Part shown: piece after piece, positions 21,621 through 35,192 of the stretch | How the letters are laid out: each line of letters opens with the position of its first letter | Position numbering within the stretch: the stretch's first letter is position 1 | Assembly (NCBI GenBank): GCA_029465975.1 | Contig: CM055738.1 | Coordinates: forward strand, 4,818,247 to 4,882,246 | Reading direction: 5' to 3' | Source: Dallia pectoralis | Lineage: Eukaryota > Chordata > Actinopteri > Esociformes > Umbridae | DNA length: 64,000 nucleotides | Position numbers and translations under genes: made by a program | The notes under the pieces: model-generated | What the model saw: only the letters and a program-made list of their open reading frames with translations | Told to the model about the DNA's origin: nothing | The model's database searches: none

Positions 21621-23590
21621 ACACACAGGGGCAGATAAACAGATCACCCACCACACACAGGGGCAGATAAACAGATCACCCACCACACACAGGGGCAGAT
21701 AAACAGATCACCCACCACACACAGGGGCAGATAAACAGATCACCCACCACACACAGGGGCAGATAAACAGATCACCCACCACACACAGATAAACAGATCA
21801 CCCACCACACACAGATAAACAGATCACCCACCACACACAGATAAACAGATCACACAGCGACAGATAAACAGATCACCCACCACACACAGATAAACAGATC
21901 ACCCACCACACACAGATAAACAGATCACCCACCACACACAGATAAACAGATCACCCACCACACACAGATAAACAGATCACCCACCACACACAGATAAACA
22001 GATCACACAGGGGCAGATAAACAGATCACCCACCACACACAGATAAACAGATCACCCACCACACACAGATAAACAGATCACCCACCACACACAGATAAAC
22101 AGATCACCCACCACACACAGATAAACAGATCACACAGGGGCAGATAAACAGATCACCCACCACACACAGATAAACAGATCACCCACCACACACAGATAAA
22201 CAGATCACACAGCGGCAGATAAACAGATCACCCACCACACACAGATAAACAGATCACCCACCACACACAGATAAACAGATCACCCACCACACACAGATAA
22301 ACAGATCACACAGCGGCAGATAAACAGATCACCCACCACACACAGATAAACAGATCACCCACCACACACAGATAAACAGATCACCCACCACACACAGATA
22401 AACAGATCACCCACCACACACAGATAAACAGATCACCCACCACACACAGATAAACAGATCACACAGGGGCAGATAAACAGATCACCCACCACACACAGAT
22501 AAACAGATCACCCACCACACACAGATAAACAGATCACCCACCACACACAGATAAACAGATCACCCACCACACACAGATAAACAGATCACCCACCACACAC
22601 AGATAAACAGATCACCCACCACACACAGATAAACAGATCACCCACCACACACAGATAAACAGATCACACACCACACACAGATAAACAGATCACACAGCGG
22701 CAGATAAACAGATCACCCACCACACACAGATAAACAGATCACCCACCACACACAGATAAACAGATCACACAGGGGCAGATAAACAGATCACCCACCACAC
22801 ACAGATAAACAGATCACCCACCACACACAGATAAACAGATCACCCACCACACACAGCGGCAGATAAACAGATCACCCACCACACACAGCGGCAGATAAAC
22901 AGATCACCCACCACACACAGATAAACAGATCACCCACCACACACAGATAAACAGATCACCCACCACACACAGATAAACAGATCACCCACCACACACAGAT
23001 AAACAGATCACCCACCACACACAGATAAACAGATCACCCACCACACACAGATAAACAGATCACCCACCACACACAGATAAACAGATCACCCACCACACAC
23101 AGATAAACAGATCACCCACCACACACAGATAAACAGATCACCTACCACACACAGCGGCAGATAAACAGATCACCCACCACACACAGATAAACAGATCACC
23201 CACCACACACAGCGGCAGATAAACAGATCACCCACCACACACAGATAAACAGATCACCCACCACACACAGATAAACAGATCACCCACCACACACAGATAA
23301 ACAGGTCACCCACCACACACAGATAAACAGATCACCCACCACACACAGATAAACAGATCACCCACCACACACAGATAAACAGATCACCTACCACACACAG
23401 CGGCAGATAAACAGATCACCCACCACACACAGATAAACAGATCACCCACCACACACAGCGGCAGATAAACAGATCACCCACCACACACAGATAAACAGAT
23501 CACCCACCACACACAGATAAACAGATCACCCACCACACACAGATAAACAGATCACCCACCACACACAGCGGCAGATAAACAGATCACCCA
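21621..23590. repeat. 26-bp minisatellite (CACAGATAAACAGATCACCC), about 70 copies
   Basis: Basic unit CACAGATAAACAGATCACCC plus ACCACA. Longer units carry an extra GGGGC or CGGC before AGATAAAC, and shorter ones lack ACCCACC. Each unit has one AGATAA, the core of GATA-factor sites. The first units all carry GGGG, whereas CGGC variants are scattered later. Confidence 0.95.
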
Positions 23591-24530
23591 AACCCACAAG
23601 GCCAGAAAGACCCGGCCGGCGTCCCGGCCGGCGTCCCGGACAGCGTATCCGACGGGGACACACGAGAGGTTCATCTTTGGGCGAGTGGGTCGGTCTGCCG
23701 CGTGCGGTCACCAGAGCTGGGTGTTAGACAAACATAAATATTTTTTTTAGCACGGGAGGGCATCGGAGCAACGGAGCCACAACCGACTGACATCTTCACT
23801 CCTCGTGTCTCAGCCTCCAATTTGTCATTCCGGTTTCCTTCGTCCTGCTCTCATGTCGTCTCTGGGGGAAAACATCGTTTTGCCCGGACACGTTGCTATG
23901 GGATGGTGTCACACAGATAAGGCTCACAACACAATTCCCATCTACACACAACATACACACACACGCACACACACACTCGCACACACACACTCACTCACAC
24001 AACACACACACACCAGTATTACCCTCTTTAGCTGCGGACCCAGTAAAAGCCATTCTGAGTGCCTCAGCCAGCGGGTGGGAGGAAGCCGTTTACCTCACCT
24101 TGTTTCCATAGGGATGACAGCTACTGCAGACGACCCCCAGCTCAGCAATGCACTGGCCGTTTAACGGTCGCCGCTGATACCGTTCTGGACGTTACCAGAT
24201 CGATGAGCGTCTGCGAGAGGCAGCTGCAATGAATGTCCAGTTTAATTCATAAAGATTGATGTGTAACAGGATGTTGGTTTTGACGATGATGGCGCGTTCT
24301 CCGGGGAACCATGTGACCCTGATGACATCGCTTTGAAGAGGCTTGTGGGAGACGTGCCTAAATAAATATAATTTAGGACATTTCACCACGAGAGTAATTA
24401 GTCGCATACTTTTTGATATAAAAAGACCTTTATTTATTTACTAATCTAAATAGTATTTGAATAAGGAGTGCCTGATTAAGTTTTGAGAACTCTAGCGGAA
24501 AGCTGAAGAAGCATTTTCAAGCAGCCTTAT
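23591..24530. other. Unique DNA; GC-rich start, CA-rich run near 23,946-24,012
   Basis: The first 120 bp are CpG-rich, with a short CCGGCCGGCGTCC duplication. The rest is single copy with an interrupted CA run. No exon seen. Confidence 0.5.
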
Positions 24531-24816
24531 TGTCACGTTAATCCAAGAGGTGACGTGCAGAGGGAGTCAAAATGCAGAGTGCATATAAAGTGGCTAGCTA
24601 ACTAGTGTCAGCCAGTAGCTATAGAAATGTCAGCTAACCTAAGAGCCATAAAAGCAGCAACATCATGTAAAAAAATAGCTTAATGACATCCAAAGTCCCA
24701 CATGCTGGCCTAGCTAGCTAATTAGCTAACCCTCAAGCGATCTGCAGCTGCCACGAGTGGAAACCTAGTAAAAACCTAGTGCACACCAGCTGTGCCCAAG
24801 CTCACCACTCGTGACA
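24531..24816 (-). mobile_element. LTR-like short element sharing termini with the solo LTR
   Basis: Starts TGTCACG and ends CTCACCACTCGTGACA. The last 16 bases are identical to the right end of the solo LTR at 38,512-38,886. The interior is different and full of CTAGCTAGCTAA-like motifs. No target-site duplication is visible (CTTAT on the left, GTAGA on the right). It may be a diverged solo LTR or a rearranged copy. Confidence 0.45.
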
Positions 24817-25807
24817 GTAGAATCTGTTGCATCGGTTTAAAGACTGAATTTGACCAATGGCACCACTTGTTTACTCCACCTATGCCCTCACCAAACAATT
24901 CCAGTATTATCTTGTAGAGGTTGTAGGCTACTGTGAGTGTCTAAAGTGAGTACACAAGACTACGAGTCAAAATGAACTGTTCTACAGAGCTTCAAGGAAT
25001 GGTTAAATGGGGTAAATCTCAGACATTTGCATGAATTTGGCAAAAAAACTATCTATGAAATGGTATCTACCGCAATTGTCGTCTGATAATTCAGGCTTTT
25101 CTTCATGGTTATTGTACAGTGATAAAAATGATATATGCATTACCCATTTTTAATATCAACACTAAACTGTGAAATCCACATTTTCAAAATCTCAGAGCTA
25201 GCTAATAAACAATTGTTAGCAAGTAGCAATACCACAGCCAAACAGAAAATGAGGCTTTAATTATTGTCTGATTGCACGTACGCTGGCACAACTCGATGCC
25301 AATTGCCTTAAACATGAATTCCATTTGCATTCAAAACCAGTAGCCACCCAGAGCAACAAAAGACATAATCAACACCGACATTTTAAAACATTTTAGAAGC
25401 GGTATTTAGACACGCCCTGCTCACTCAGACTACCGTGTGTGCACGCGTAGAGGGGAATTGATGTTGAGATGGCATAAAGCCTTGTTATGCTAAATTATAA
25501 TCCATTAGAAAGCCCTTTTCCACCACTTACAGTCCTCGTGTACAGCAATGGCTGCATTAAATATACATGTCAACAACAATAAGTGAGGCAATCGTGTGTT
25601 TAGAAAAGGGCCTGTAGCTGAGTTCGTCAGGAGAAACACTGCCAATAAGGAAGACGTGCAGATGCACATAACAACCACTGATGTGTGTGAATCTTTTTCA
25701 ATGTTTCTTTACATTTGTGTTTTGCATGAATGGTTGTATGTTTTTTCTCCTTCTAAAGCGTATGCATGGCTCCTTTGTGCTTTTCAAGCATTGCCGTAAA
25801 TACACAT

Positions 25808-25808
<1 letters not shown>
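24817..25808. other. Unique AT-rich DNA, nothing recognised
   Basis: Single-copy sequence without long open frames or element ends that I can support. Confidence 0.5.

Positions 25809-25869
<61 letters not shown>
25809..25869. repeat. CA microsatellite, about 30 repeats
   Basis: Uninterrupted CA dinucleotides after CACATGGA. Confidence 0.97.
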
Positions 25870-25872
<3 letters not shown>

Positions 25873-26620
25873 TATCTATAATCCCTTTTTGAGTCTGTTG
25901 ACATGCAGTTTCAACTCTATATTTGCAGTTGAGTTTTGTGTCAAACAGAACGGCGGATTTGGCCACGAAAACACATACGGAACACGTAAACAAATCAGAC
26001 GGACGTTGGCTTATTAGGGTTGAACATCACGAGAGAGAGAAGAATACTTTAGATACACCTACCGTGGGTTTGAAAAGCATTTCTGTACCGATTTTTACAC
26101 CGTCACGTTCCAGAAGTACCACGCAAATTGCGGTCGTCAATAGCTAAAGAAACGAGCGATATGATAATGACATTGTCGTTGGCTTGTTAAAGTTTAGGTA
26201 TCCATTCATAAGCCTTGTATACATGGGAACGCGTGACTGTGACAGCAATCTATAGAGCAACAGGGCATGTACTTACCACTTGGTGGTTTGTTGGGGTTTT
26301 TGTAAGTAGGGATTAAGATGTGGCCATAAACTAAAGTGTCTTACGTCAAACGTTTTATCACATTTCCCAGGCTTTATCGTGACCTGTGTAAATGCTACGT
26401 TCAGGAGTTAGCGTTAGCCACGTGGGCAGGAGGTTGAATAGGGGAAGCATTATTCTAAACATTTTCGTCAGTCCACTCTAGGCGTGTTTTATGCGTGTGT
26501 TTTTTTATGTGGTGGCTAAGAAACTCATTAGTGAATGTGGGCATCCTCATATATGAACAGGCATTCAATTCATCATTATTGGATAACTGCAGTAAGGTGT
26601 TTGGAGGATTATGAGACAAA
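25870..26620. other. Unique DNA, nothing recognised
   Basis: Single-copy sequence. No gene or repeat could be supported. Confidence 0.5.
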
Positions 26621-27177
26621 CAGAAACACACACACAGAAACACACACACACGCACAAACAGAAACACACACACACAGAAATAGACACACACAGAAATACA
26701 CACACACACACAGAAACACACACGGAAACACACACAGAAATAGACACACACAGAAATACACACACACACACAGAAACACACACAGAAACACACACACACA
26801 GAAACACACACACAAGCACAAACAGAAACACACACACACAGAAATAGACACACACAGAAATACACACACACACACAGAAACACACACGGAAACACACACA
26901 GAAATAGACACACACAGAAATACACACACACACACAGAAACACACACAGAAACACACACACACGCACAAACAGAAACACACACACACAGAAATAGACACA
27001 CACAGAAATACACACACACACACAGAAACACACACGGAAACACACACAGAAACACACACAGAAATACACAAAGAAACACACACGGGCACAAACAGAAACA
27101 CACACACACAGAAACACACACACACGCACAGAAACACACACACACACAGAAACAGAAACACACACACAGAAACCCAC
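26621..27177. repeat. CA-rich minisatellite with AGAAA spacers
   Basis: CACACACAGAAACACACACA-type units, with AGAAATAGACAC, ACGCACAAACAG and ACGGAAAC variants arranged in longer recurring blocks (about 130-140 bp). Open frames on both strands (runs of TH/RN and CV/FC) come from the repeat. Confidence 0.9.
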
Positions 27178-27340
27178 ATGCATGGGTGAGATGCCTGGCA
27201 GAGTAACTGGTACAGTTGATGCAGTAAGAACCCACACTACAGGTAAAAACATATACGGTCCTATGGTCGCTTTATTGGATTAACGTAAACTCATTCTCTG
27301 GATGTTTTCTCTTTTTCTATCTTACACATCCACCGCCAGC

Positions 27341-27381
27341 AAACACACGCACACACACACACACGCACACACGCACACATG

Positions 27382-27437
<56 letters not shown>
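27341..27437. repeat. CA microsatellite
   Basis: CA run with a few CG and TG interruptions in its first half, then uninterrupted. Confidence 0.95.
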
Positions 27438-27439
<2 letters not shown>

Positions 27440-27701
27440 GGATTAAGTCAGAAGTCTTTGCAGGAGGTTGTCTTCAAGCAGGAGCTCCAGCCGAGAGGAC
27501 TGGTCTGACCCAATGGACGGTCAAAACGGGCCCCTCCACTGTCCAGGCCCAGCGCGGGGGGGGGGGGCACAAGGGCCTTTATTATTAGTGTGGACGGCTG
27601 CTGAGCCTGTTTTTCTGCCCAATCACTAGGCCTTGTGTCCAGGCTGCCTTCCCTCGACCGGCACGGCAAGCCTAGCGGGGACTGGAGCACGCCCGCAAAG
27701 G

Positions 27702-28232
27702 GTTGTGGGGACCGGAGCACACATGTACTGTGTGGGGAGACTGGAGCACACATGTACTGTGTGGGGGGACCGGAGCACGCATGTACTGTCTGGGGGGACC
27801 GGAGCATGCATGCACAGTGTGGGGGGACTGGAGCACACATGTACTATGTGGGGGGACTGGAGCACACATGTACTGTGTGGGGGGACCGGAGCAGGCATGT
27901 ACTGTGTGGGGGACCGGAGCACGCATGCACTGTGTGGGGGGACTGGAGCACGCATGTACTGTGTGGGGAGACTGGAGCACACATGTACTGTGTGGGGGAC
28001 TGGAGCACGCATGTACTGTGTGGGGGGACCGGAGCATGCATGCACGGTGTGGGGGGACTGGAGCATGCATGCACTGTGTGGGATGACTGGAGCACACATG
28101 TACTGTGTGGGGGGACCGGAGCACGCATGCACGGTGTGGGGGGGCTGGAGCATGCATGCACTGTGTGGGGGGGACTGGAGCATGCATGCACTGTGTGGGG
28201 GGGCTGGAGCACGCATGCATGCACAGTGTGGG
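27702..28232. repeat. 29-bp G-rich minisatellite, about 18 copies
   Basis: Units of the type GGAGCACACATGTACTGTGT followed by GGGGGGACT. Variants are GCATGCATGCAC versus ACACATGTAC, and ACCGG versus ACTGG. The G6 blocks recur every 29 bp on the plus strand. Open frames in several phases result from the repeat. Confidence 0.93.
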
Positions 28233-30463
28233 GGCTGGATAAAACCCATACAGGGTTGGGGGAACAGAGCACGCAGTCACAATCGCTCTCGTTATCGATC
28301 CACTTCTGATAGACGGCCAGATGTTTACAGTTTGCTGAGAGTGCAGAGACAGTTTAGAAAACAGAAGCATGTAATGGAGTATGATGGAAGGGAATAATGG
28401 AGAGTGAAGAGTGATGGGAGGGCGGGTGAGAGGGAGGAAGAGAGAGGATGGGTGGGAGGTGTGAACGATTGTTGTGTTAGAAGTAGAATCGCACGGAGAG
28501 AAATGAAAGAAAGGGGAGGGAGTCGAACAGAGTAAGAACAAAATAGGAGGGGAAATGAAACAGAGAAAAATTAACAGAGGGGGAGAGAAGAAAAGATCCT
28601 TTGGTGGCTCTGGTCTAAGTTTTGGCGCTGAGTTTCCTTGGTTACCGACTCTTCCTGTCTTTCCTTTAAGACGATTTTTTTCGTGTTCTGTTTTTCCACC
28701 TGTGTTTATCCCCCTCCTCCCTGCCCACCTTCGCCACTCGCGTTCCGCCCGCCCCGACAGCGGCGAGTAGAGCCAGACCCACCGGACCGGGCTGTGGGTG
28801 GCACGCCGCCAGCTACACCGAGGCCGTCTCCACGGACCCGACCGGGGCAGGGGGATCCCTCAGCCAACCCTGTACCCGTCACCACCCACCATCCACCCAG
28901 CCGCGGGCTGCACAGACCCGACTAGACACTGGCAACACCCTCCCGCTACCGCCCATACACACACACACAAATGCATAATCGCCTCTCTCGATCACCGCGC
29001 AGGTCCGTCCGCATGGAAACAAGCGCCCCGGGTCATTTGCAGAACCCTCCAACATGAATGCATAAACACGAGGCGAACAGAACAGCTGGGTCAGACGGTG
29101 GAGCGTTTGTGTCTGACTCAAACCGCAAATGAACTAGGAGAGATGTGCTCGGTTTAACACCGAGGAATACAGACGGGTGGTATATCAACCAATCAACACT
29201 TGACAGAGTGTGGATCGAAGCGAGACCCCTGGTTACCTCGCGGCGAATATGCATGAGTACGTTTATGAATATCAACTTTGAGATAATGTTATCGCTGTTA
29301 ATGATATTACTCTTCTTCAGTTGTTGACGGTGGGCGTCTAAAGTTCAGAGTTGCTCGCATGCTAATTTCTGATATGAATGAGATGAGCCTGCTGTTTTTA
29401 GCACCCCAAGGTAAAGTTTTGGCATTACCTTTCGCTAGCTAAGACCCAAACAGGACACCAGCCAAGTACTCAGGCTGAACGAAAACAATCGATAACTTTC
29501 AATGAAATTCCTGTTTTCCTAAAACCCCGGATGGATCATTCCTGAATCAGGAAGAGATCCGGTTTTGCAACCCTAGTCTTTTGGCTGGTGGCGACTCCGG
29601 GTGTGCCAGGTATCGTTCTTATCTGCAACCCCCATGCAGGTGTTGACAACTTCAGAGGCTTCCCAGGGAAACACGGAAATATTGCACGCCTTCTCTGAAG
29701 TGTACAGGTTTCAGATAAGAACCCTTACGACTTGTCTCAAACCTCCCGGAGATAACGCCTTGTCACTTTGCAAACACCCGTCCCGCTGAGTGATGAGTCA
29801 ATTAGAAATGTAATACATGAGCGGCTCACCTTGTGCCATGGCGATTAAAGACAAATCAGAAACCCGTTTAGCCTCTACTGAGCACTGAGTCTGCCGGACA
29901 GAACAGCCCCAGCGTGTGAATGGACTCCCCCTGTGTGGCAAAACCCCGGGTGGGTTCAGTCCGTCGGAGAGATGAACTTGTTCCATCGCGACATTAGCTC
30001 AGGAAATGTCTCTTGCTGATCTTCACTTCTGGGTCGGTCTGGGCAATTTCAGTATTAATACGTTCATCGATCAGTACCATATTTGAAGCTCGGTTCCGTT
30101 GTCTTGTCCGCGAGACAGTGGGACTTCCTCACGTTCTGTTAAAGACAGACATGTTTGTTTCTGGCGGAGGCATTTGCATTGTTTTATGAGGACATAACTG
30201 TCGTTTAACCCTCCTTACGTTAGCTTAGCATACATTAGCTTTTTGAGGGCGAAAAGAGCAACGGGTAAAGTTGAATGTGACGCAGTAAGTATAGAGGACA
30301 GGAAAACACAGAAACATCTAAATAATTAAGTTCCCTAAATACAAATAATGAAGACGACATACAAGGACAATAAACAAGAGCATCGGATGACGTGGAGTAC
30401 CGCAGGACAAACGTACAGGTGGATATTCAGCAGTTGGCAAAATGCTCTGGCAAATTGTCGATG
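28233..30463. other. Unique DNA with a CpG-rich patch (about 28,740-28,930)
   Basis: Single-copy sequence with a pyrimidine-rich/CpG-rich segment and a short CA run near 28,960. No splice-flanked exon that I can identify. Confidence 0.5.
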
Positions 30464-30985
30464 ACAGCTCTGGCTGATGACAGCTCTGGCTGATGACAGC
30501 TCTGGCAGATGACAGCTCTGGCTGATGACAGCTCTGGCAGATGACAGCTCTGGCTGATGACAGCTCTGGCAGATGACAGCTCTGGCTGATGACAGCTCTG
30601 GCAGATGACAGCTCTGGCTGATGACAGCTCTGGCTGATGACAGCTCTGGCTGATGACAGCTCTGGCAGATGACAGCTCTGGCTGATGACAGCTCTGGCAG
30701 ATGACAGCTCTGGCTGATGACAGCTCTGGCTGATGACAGCTCTGGCAGATGACAGCTCTGGCTGATGACAGCTCTGGCTGATGACAGCTCTGGCTGATGA
30801 CAGCTGGCTGATGACAGCTCTGGCAGATGACAGCTCTGGCAGATGACAGCTCTGGCTGATGACAGCTCTGGCTGATGACAGCTCTGGCTGATGACAGCTC
30901 TGGCAGATGACAGCTCTGGCTGATGACAGCTCTGGCTGATGACAGCACTGGCTGATGACAGCTCTGGCTGATGACAGGTCTGGCA
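30464..30985. repeat. 16-bp minisatellite, about 32 copies
   Basis: GACAGCTCTGGCTGAT repeated, alternating with GACAGCTCTGGCAGAT. One copy is shortened (GACAGCTGGCTGAT). Three units make 48 nt, giving open frames of period 16 residues in all minus-strand phases. Confidence 0.96.
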
Positions 30986-31600
30986 AACATTGAAACAATT
31001 TCTGTGAGGTGTGATTTAAGTGGTTGGTTTAAGTTTCTCTTGACATCAGTTCCAGTCACAGAAATTACAGGTTTTAGGAGTTACCCGTTTGACACATCAA
31101 CCAGAGGGCACGTAAATATTAGAACAGCACACGCTATAATGGGGACCGAGTTAGAGTTCACGGGGACTTTGTAAATAAATTGGTACATGTGAGTCTGGTA
31201 TAAATGTAACAATGGCCAAACTAATTGAATTGAAGTTGAAGCGATGGTCGGCTTGGAAACGGTGCTAACCAGTAGACAGCGTGAGGGTCTTTCATCGGAG
31301 CAAATTAAAAACACACAGAGGTAGAAATGTTCCACTCACCGTAGCCATCGATGGAATTAACAGTCGGCGAGCACTCTATCGATTGATGGAGCGGTGAGGA
31401 GGCGAGCACTCTGGACCCATTAATATCAGAGTGTGTGGATGCTGTAATCGCCGTGCCGACCGAACAATAGACATTCATCCTAATACCCATAATGCATTGA
31501 TATGCCACCAGCGGCGGCCTGGGAAGGTCACTTTCTGAGTGACGACCTGCTGAGCCAAGATCTGGACGTCACTGTAGACAGGAGGCTGTTATATGGTAAC
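30986..31600. other. Unique DNA, nothing recognised
   Basis: Single-copy sequence without a supported feature. Confidence 0.5.
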
Positions 31601-31779
31601 CACACACACACACACACACACAGGAAGCTGTTATATGGTAACCACACACACACACACAGACACACACACACTGGAAGCTGTTATATGGTAACCAAACACA
31701 CACACACACACACACACAGACACACTGGAAGCTGTTATATGGTAACCACACACACACACACAAGAAGCTGTTATGGTAA

Positions 31780-31818
<39 letters not shown>

Positions 31819-31833
31819 AAGCAGGTACATGGT

Positions 31834-31868
<35 letters not shown>
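31601..31868. repeat. Variable-length repeat: CA run plus GAAGCTGTTATATGGTAACC
   Basis: About six blocks of the 20-bp word GAAGCTGTTATATGGTAACC, each followed by a CA run of different length. The last copies are decayed (GAAGCAGGTACATGGTAAAC). Confidence 0.9.
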
Positions 31869-31873
<5 letters not shown>

Positions 31874-32375
31874 CAGTTATAAAGTAAGGCTCTCTCCTTC
31901 AGACTGCTGGATAAACATGAATGAATGTCTTCTGCATTATTGATAAAAACATAGAAGCAAATCCTTACAAGTAAAGCTAAGAGATGGAGTCAGTGATGAT
32001 ACTGAATGGATTCATCAGTCAGCTTCCTTTTTATATATTTTGTAAAGTTAAGCGCTGATGAATACAACTTCCTGTTGTATGGGATCATTAGCGACTTGTG
32101 AGATCAAAGAAACGGAAGTGCTGCGTTAACTGATAAAAAAAACATTTACCTACAAAATGTCCACTAAATATGTAGAAACTTTACAGCCATCTCATGTCTC
32201 TCTGCGCTATATACACACATCAATGTCAAAATAGATTTTCACAGACCAAAACAGTTGCCACACACATTTGAAACAAATACATATTTTTGGTCAGTTGGTG
32301 TGTGTTTGTTAGACAGTGTTTATGTCTTCCAAACAGAAACAGACATGTGGGTTAAAGTCCAAGCGTGTGGCTCGT
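31869..32375. other. Unique AT-rich DNA, nothing recognised
   Basis: Single-copy sequence. No feature could be supported. Confidence 0.5.
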
Positions 32376-32857
32376 GGTTAGTGTCTGATGTTGGCTCGTG
32401 GTCTGTGTCTGACAATGGCTCGTGGTCTATGCCTGATGTTGGCTCGTGGTCTGTGTCTGATGTTGGCATGTGGTCTATGTCTGATGTTGGCTTGTGGTCT
32501 GTGTCTGATATTGGCTTGTGGTCTGTGTCTGATGTCGGCTCGTGGTCTGTGTCTGACAATGGCTCGTGGCCTGTGTCTGATATTGGCTCGTGGTCTGTGT
32601 CTGATATTGGCTCGTGGCCTGTGTCTGATATTGGCTTGTGGTCTGTGTCTGATGTCGGCTCGTGGTCTGTGTCTGACAATGGCTCGTGGCCTGTGTCTGA
32701 TATTGGCTCGTGGTCTGTGTCTGATATTGGCTCGTGGCCTGTGTCTGATATTGGCTTGTGGTCTGTGTCTGATGTTGGCTCGAGGTCTGTGTCTGATGTT
32801 GGCTCTTGGTCTGTGTCTGATGTTGGCTCGTGGCCTGTGTCTGATGTTAGCTCGACC
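32376..32857. repeat. 24-bp minisatellite, about 20 copies
   Basis: TGATGTTGGCTCGTGGTCTG plus TGTC, with variants TGATATTGG, TGACAATGG, GGCTTGTGG and GGCCTGTG. A 120-bp block (five units) is duplicated in order at about 32,540 and 32,660. The unit is a multiple of three, so it is open in both strands. No coding evidence. Confidence 0.95.
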
Positions 32858-34615
32858 TATTCCAACCATCGCTGACTCCGGAATGAGACTTTCATTCCAG
32901 TTGCCAATAAAATCCCGGGTTTATATTTCTGAGTGTGTGTTCGGGGCAGTGAGAGAGGAGTGACAGCATCTTAGCAAAACCTCCACACCTGGCAGTGCTT
33001 TAGATAATCAAAAGCCACACAGTCACTCCATCTTTCTCCTCCAACCCTTACCTCCTCTACCACCTTCTCTCCTCCACCCTCAGTCTTTCAAAAAAATCAT
33101 TTTCATGTCAGTCATTGTTTTCTCCAGCAGCCCGGCTTCTTTCTTCCGGTGTGAAGACTTCTATTCAAATCCGGCTTTTCTTCTCTTTCTCCCGGTTCCC
33201 TTGCAGGTACCTTTTCTTTGTGGCAAACCAACGCATTATTTCCCACACTATCCGTCCTATTTGAACACCTGACTGTTAGAGTCAAGTCACGTTAATTCCT
33301 GAGGTGTGCGACTGTGTGCACTTCATTCACCCACATTCGTTCACCACGTTTATAAAATAATCGGTCCTTACTGGCCTTCTTATTCCTTCACCTGATACAG
33401 CCGGTGTGGCCCCCGGCCCTCCCCAATGAGACTCTAGGTGAATGTCAAGCACTTTGAGGCCAGGAAATATCAAAAATAATCCAGTAGAGTTGATGGAAAG
33501 CCCGTAGAACTGCATTACTATTAAAGGGATATTTCTCAAATTTTCATGTTAGACCTATTTTCCAAATTGTGTTTAGCATTGAAACGTCATCCTGTCAGTT
33601 GGTTAGGTCAAAATTCGGTTTGAGGAATTCATTTGTCTGCCTAGTTGCGTATAGCCTATAGTCTGCCGTAGTCCAACTCACTCGGAGTTTCTACTTAAAA
33701 CTATAAAAACTTAAATGTTTTCAGGGGACGTTCAAAAACAACGTTGGTTTATTTCTGTAAACATCACTGGCGGTGCTTTTGAAGATGTTTGGCGTTGTTC
33801 TCTTTACCATGATGCATCTGTTGCTCGTCTCTACAGGCTGTGCGGAACGCACGCCGTGTAGCTACACCAAAGGGCGTGGATTTAGAAAGGAGTTCCGTGA
33901 CAAGGCCAAAGCAGGAAGTTAACCTCTTCCGACAGATGTACAGTCATGATCTTAATGACGAAACTAGTTCCACTTATAGTCGTCATTGGCATCAGCCTCC
34001 CCACCCAGATGGGGGGGGGGGGTTTAAAGCATCTACTGCATGCAAGGACACATCGTCAGATCCATGTTTAACACAAACAACTGGCTGGACAAGGCGTCAA
34101 CACGCAAAGGAAGTGGACAAGGAGGTCTAACATTGTAAAACCGAAATGTTCACTCATTGGGGTGGGGTGGGGGGGCTTTCCCTCAGATACACTATGAACA
34201 ATCTGACGTTAGCGATGGTAAACCAAGCAATATGTCTGGGGTTTTCCTTTTGGCACGGACCCATGCTACATCGGTCTGTGATACGCTATAGGGTGTTTGA
34301 GCAGCATCAGTTGTTGTTGCCAATGGCAGCCCAAAAAGCTGGCGGAACTGCGTGAACAAAGTGTGTAGAAGCCATCACTGAGACAGATGACCAGTGGATG
34401 TGTTTCATTCAACACAATTCTGCAGGAGTTTTCCTTACCTCACACAACAAGCTCTTTCGAGACACATGAACGGTGTCGCGCACCCAAATGCACACGCAAA
34501 CATACACACATGAATACTCACACTGTGTAGAGCCTGTTTTTCGTCTTTATGAAGAGTTCATCAGGTGATGCCAGAAAGGGACCTGAGCCAGGGTGTGTTC
34601 TCTAACCACATCCAC
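32858..34615. other. Unique DNA, nothing recognised
   Basis: Single-copy sequence with a G10-11 run near 34,011-34,021. Open frames of 70-96 codons have no recognised domain. Confidence 0.5.
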
Positions 34616-35192
34616 GTCACACCACTGCTCAGACCGCCCCAAACATCGCTGCTAAGCACTTACCACTTCCTGCAACTGTCAGACCGCCCCAAACATCGCT
34701 GCTCAGCACTTACCACTTCCGGTCCCAAACATCGCTGCTAAGCACTTACCACTTCCTGCAACTGTCAGACCGCCCCAAACATCGCTGCTCAGCACTTACC
34801 ACTTCCTGCAACTATCAGACCGCCCCAAACATCGCTGCTCAGCACTTACCACTTCCTGCAACTATCAGACCGCCCCAAACATCGCTGCTAAGCACTTACC
34901 ACTTCCTGCTACTATCAGACCGTCCCAAACATCACTGCTAAGCACTTACCACTTCCTGCTACTATCAGACGGTCCCAAACATCACTGCTAAGCACTTACC
35001 ACTTCCTGCAACTGTCAGACCGCCCCAAACATCACTGCTAAGCACTTACCACTTCCTGCAACTGTCAGACGGCCCCAAACATCGCTGCTCAGCACTTACC
35101 ACTTCCTGCTACTATCAGACGGTCCCAAACATCACTGCTAAGCACTTACCACTTCCTGCAACTGTCAGACCGCCCCAAACATCGCTGCTCAG
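34616..35192. repeat. 50-bp minisatellite, about 11-12 copies
   Basis: Units of the type CCCCAAACATCGCTGCTAAG, then CACTTACCACTTCCTGCAAC and TGTCAGACCG. Variants are CATCACTG, TACTATCAG and GACGGTCCC. One copy (near 34,721) has lost the CTGCAACTGTCAGAC part. Confidence 0.93.

Noticed and set aside
27633..28541. Long open frames on both strands over the 29-bp array
   Set aside because: They follow the repeat period exactly, occur in several phases, lack domains and start/splice context, and are explained by the absence of stops in the unit.
32255..32875. 206-codon frame with SVSDVGSW repeats
   Set aside because: 24-bp repeat artefact. The flanking unique codons show no domain, and the opposite strand is equally open.
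33285..33310. GTCACGTTAATTCCTGAGGTG resembling the left end of the element at 24,531
   Set aside because: Similarity does not extend beyond about 22 bp and no matching right end is found. Probably chance or an unrecognisable remnant.
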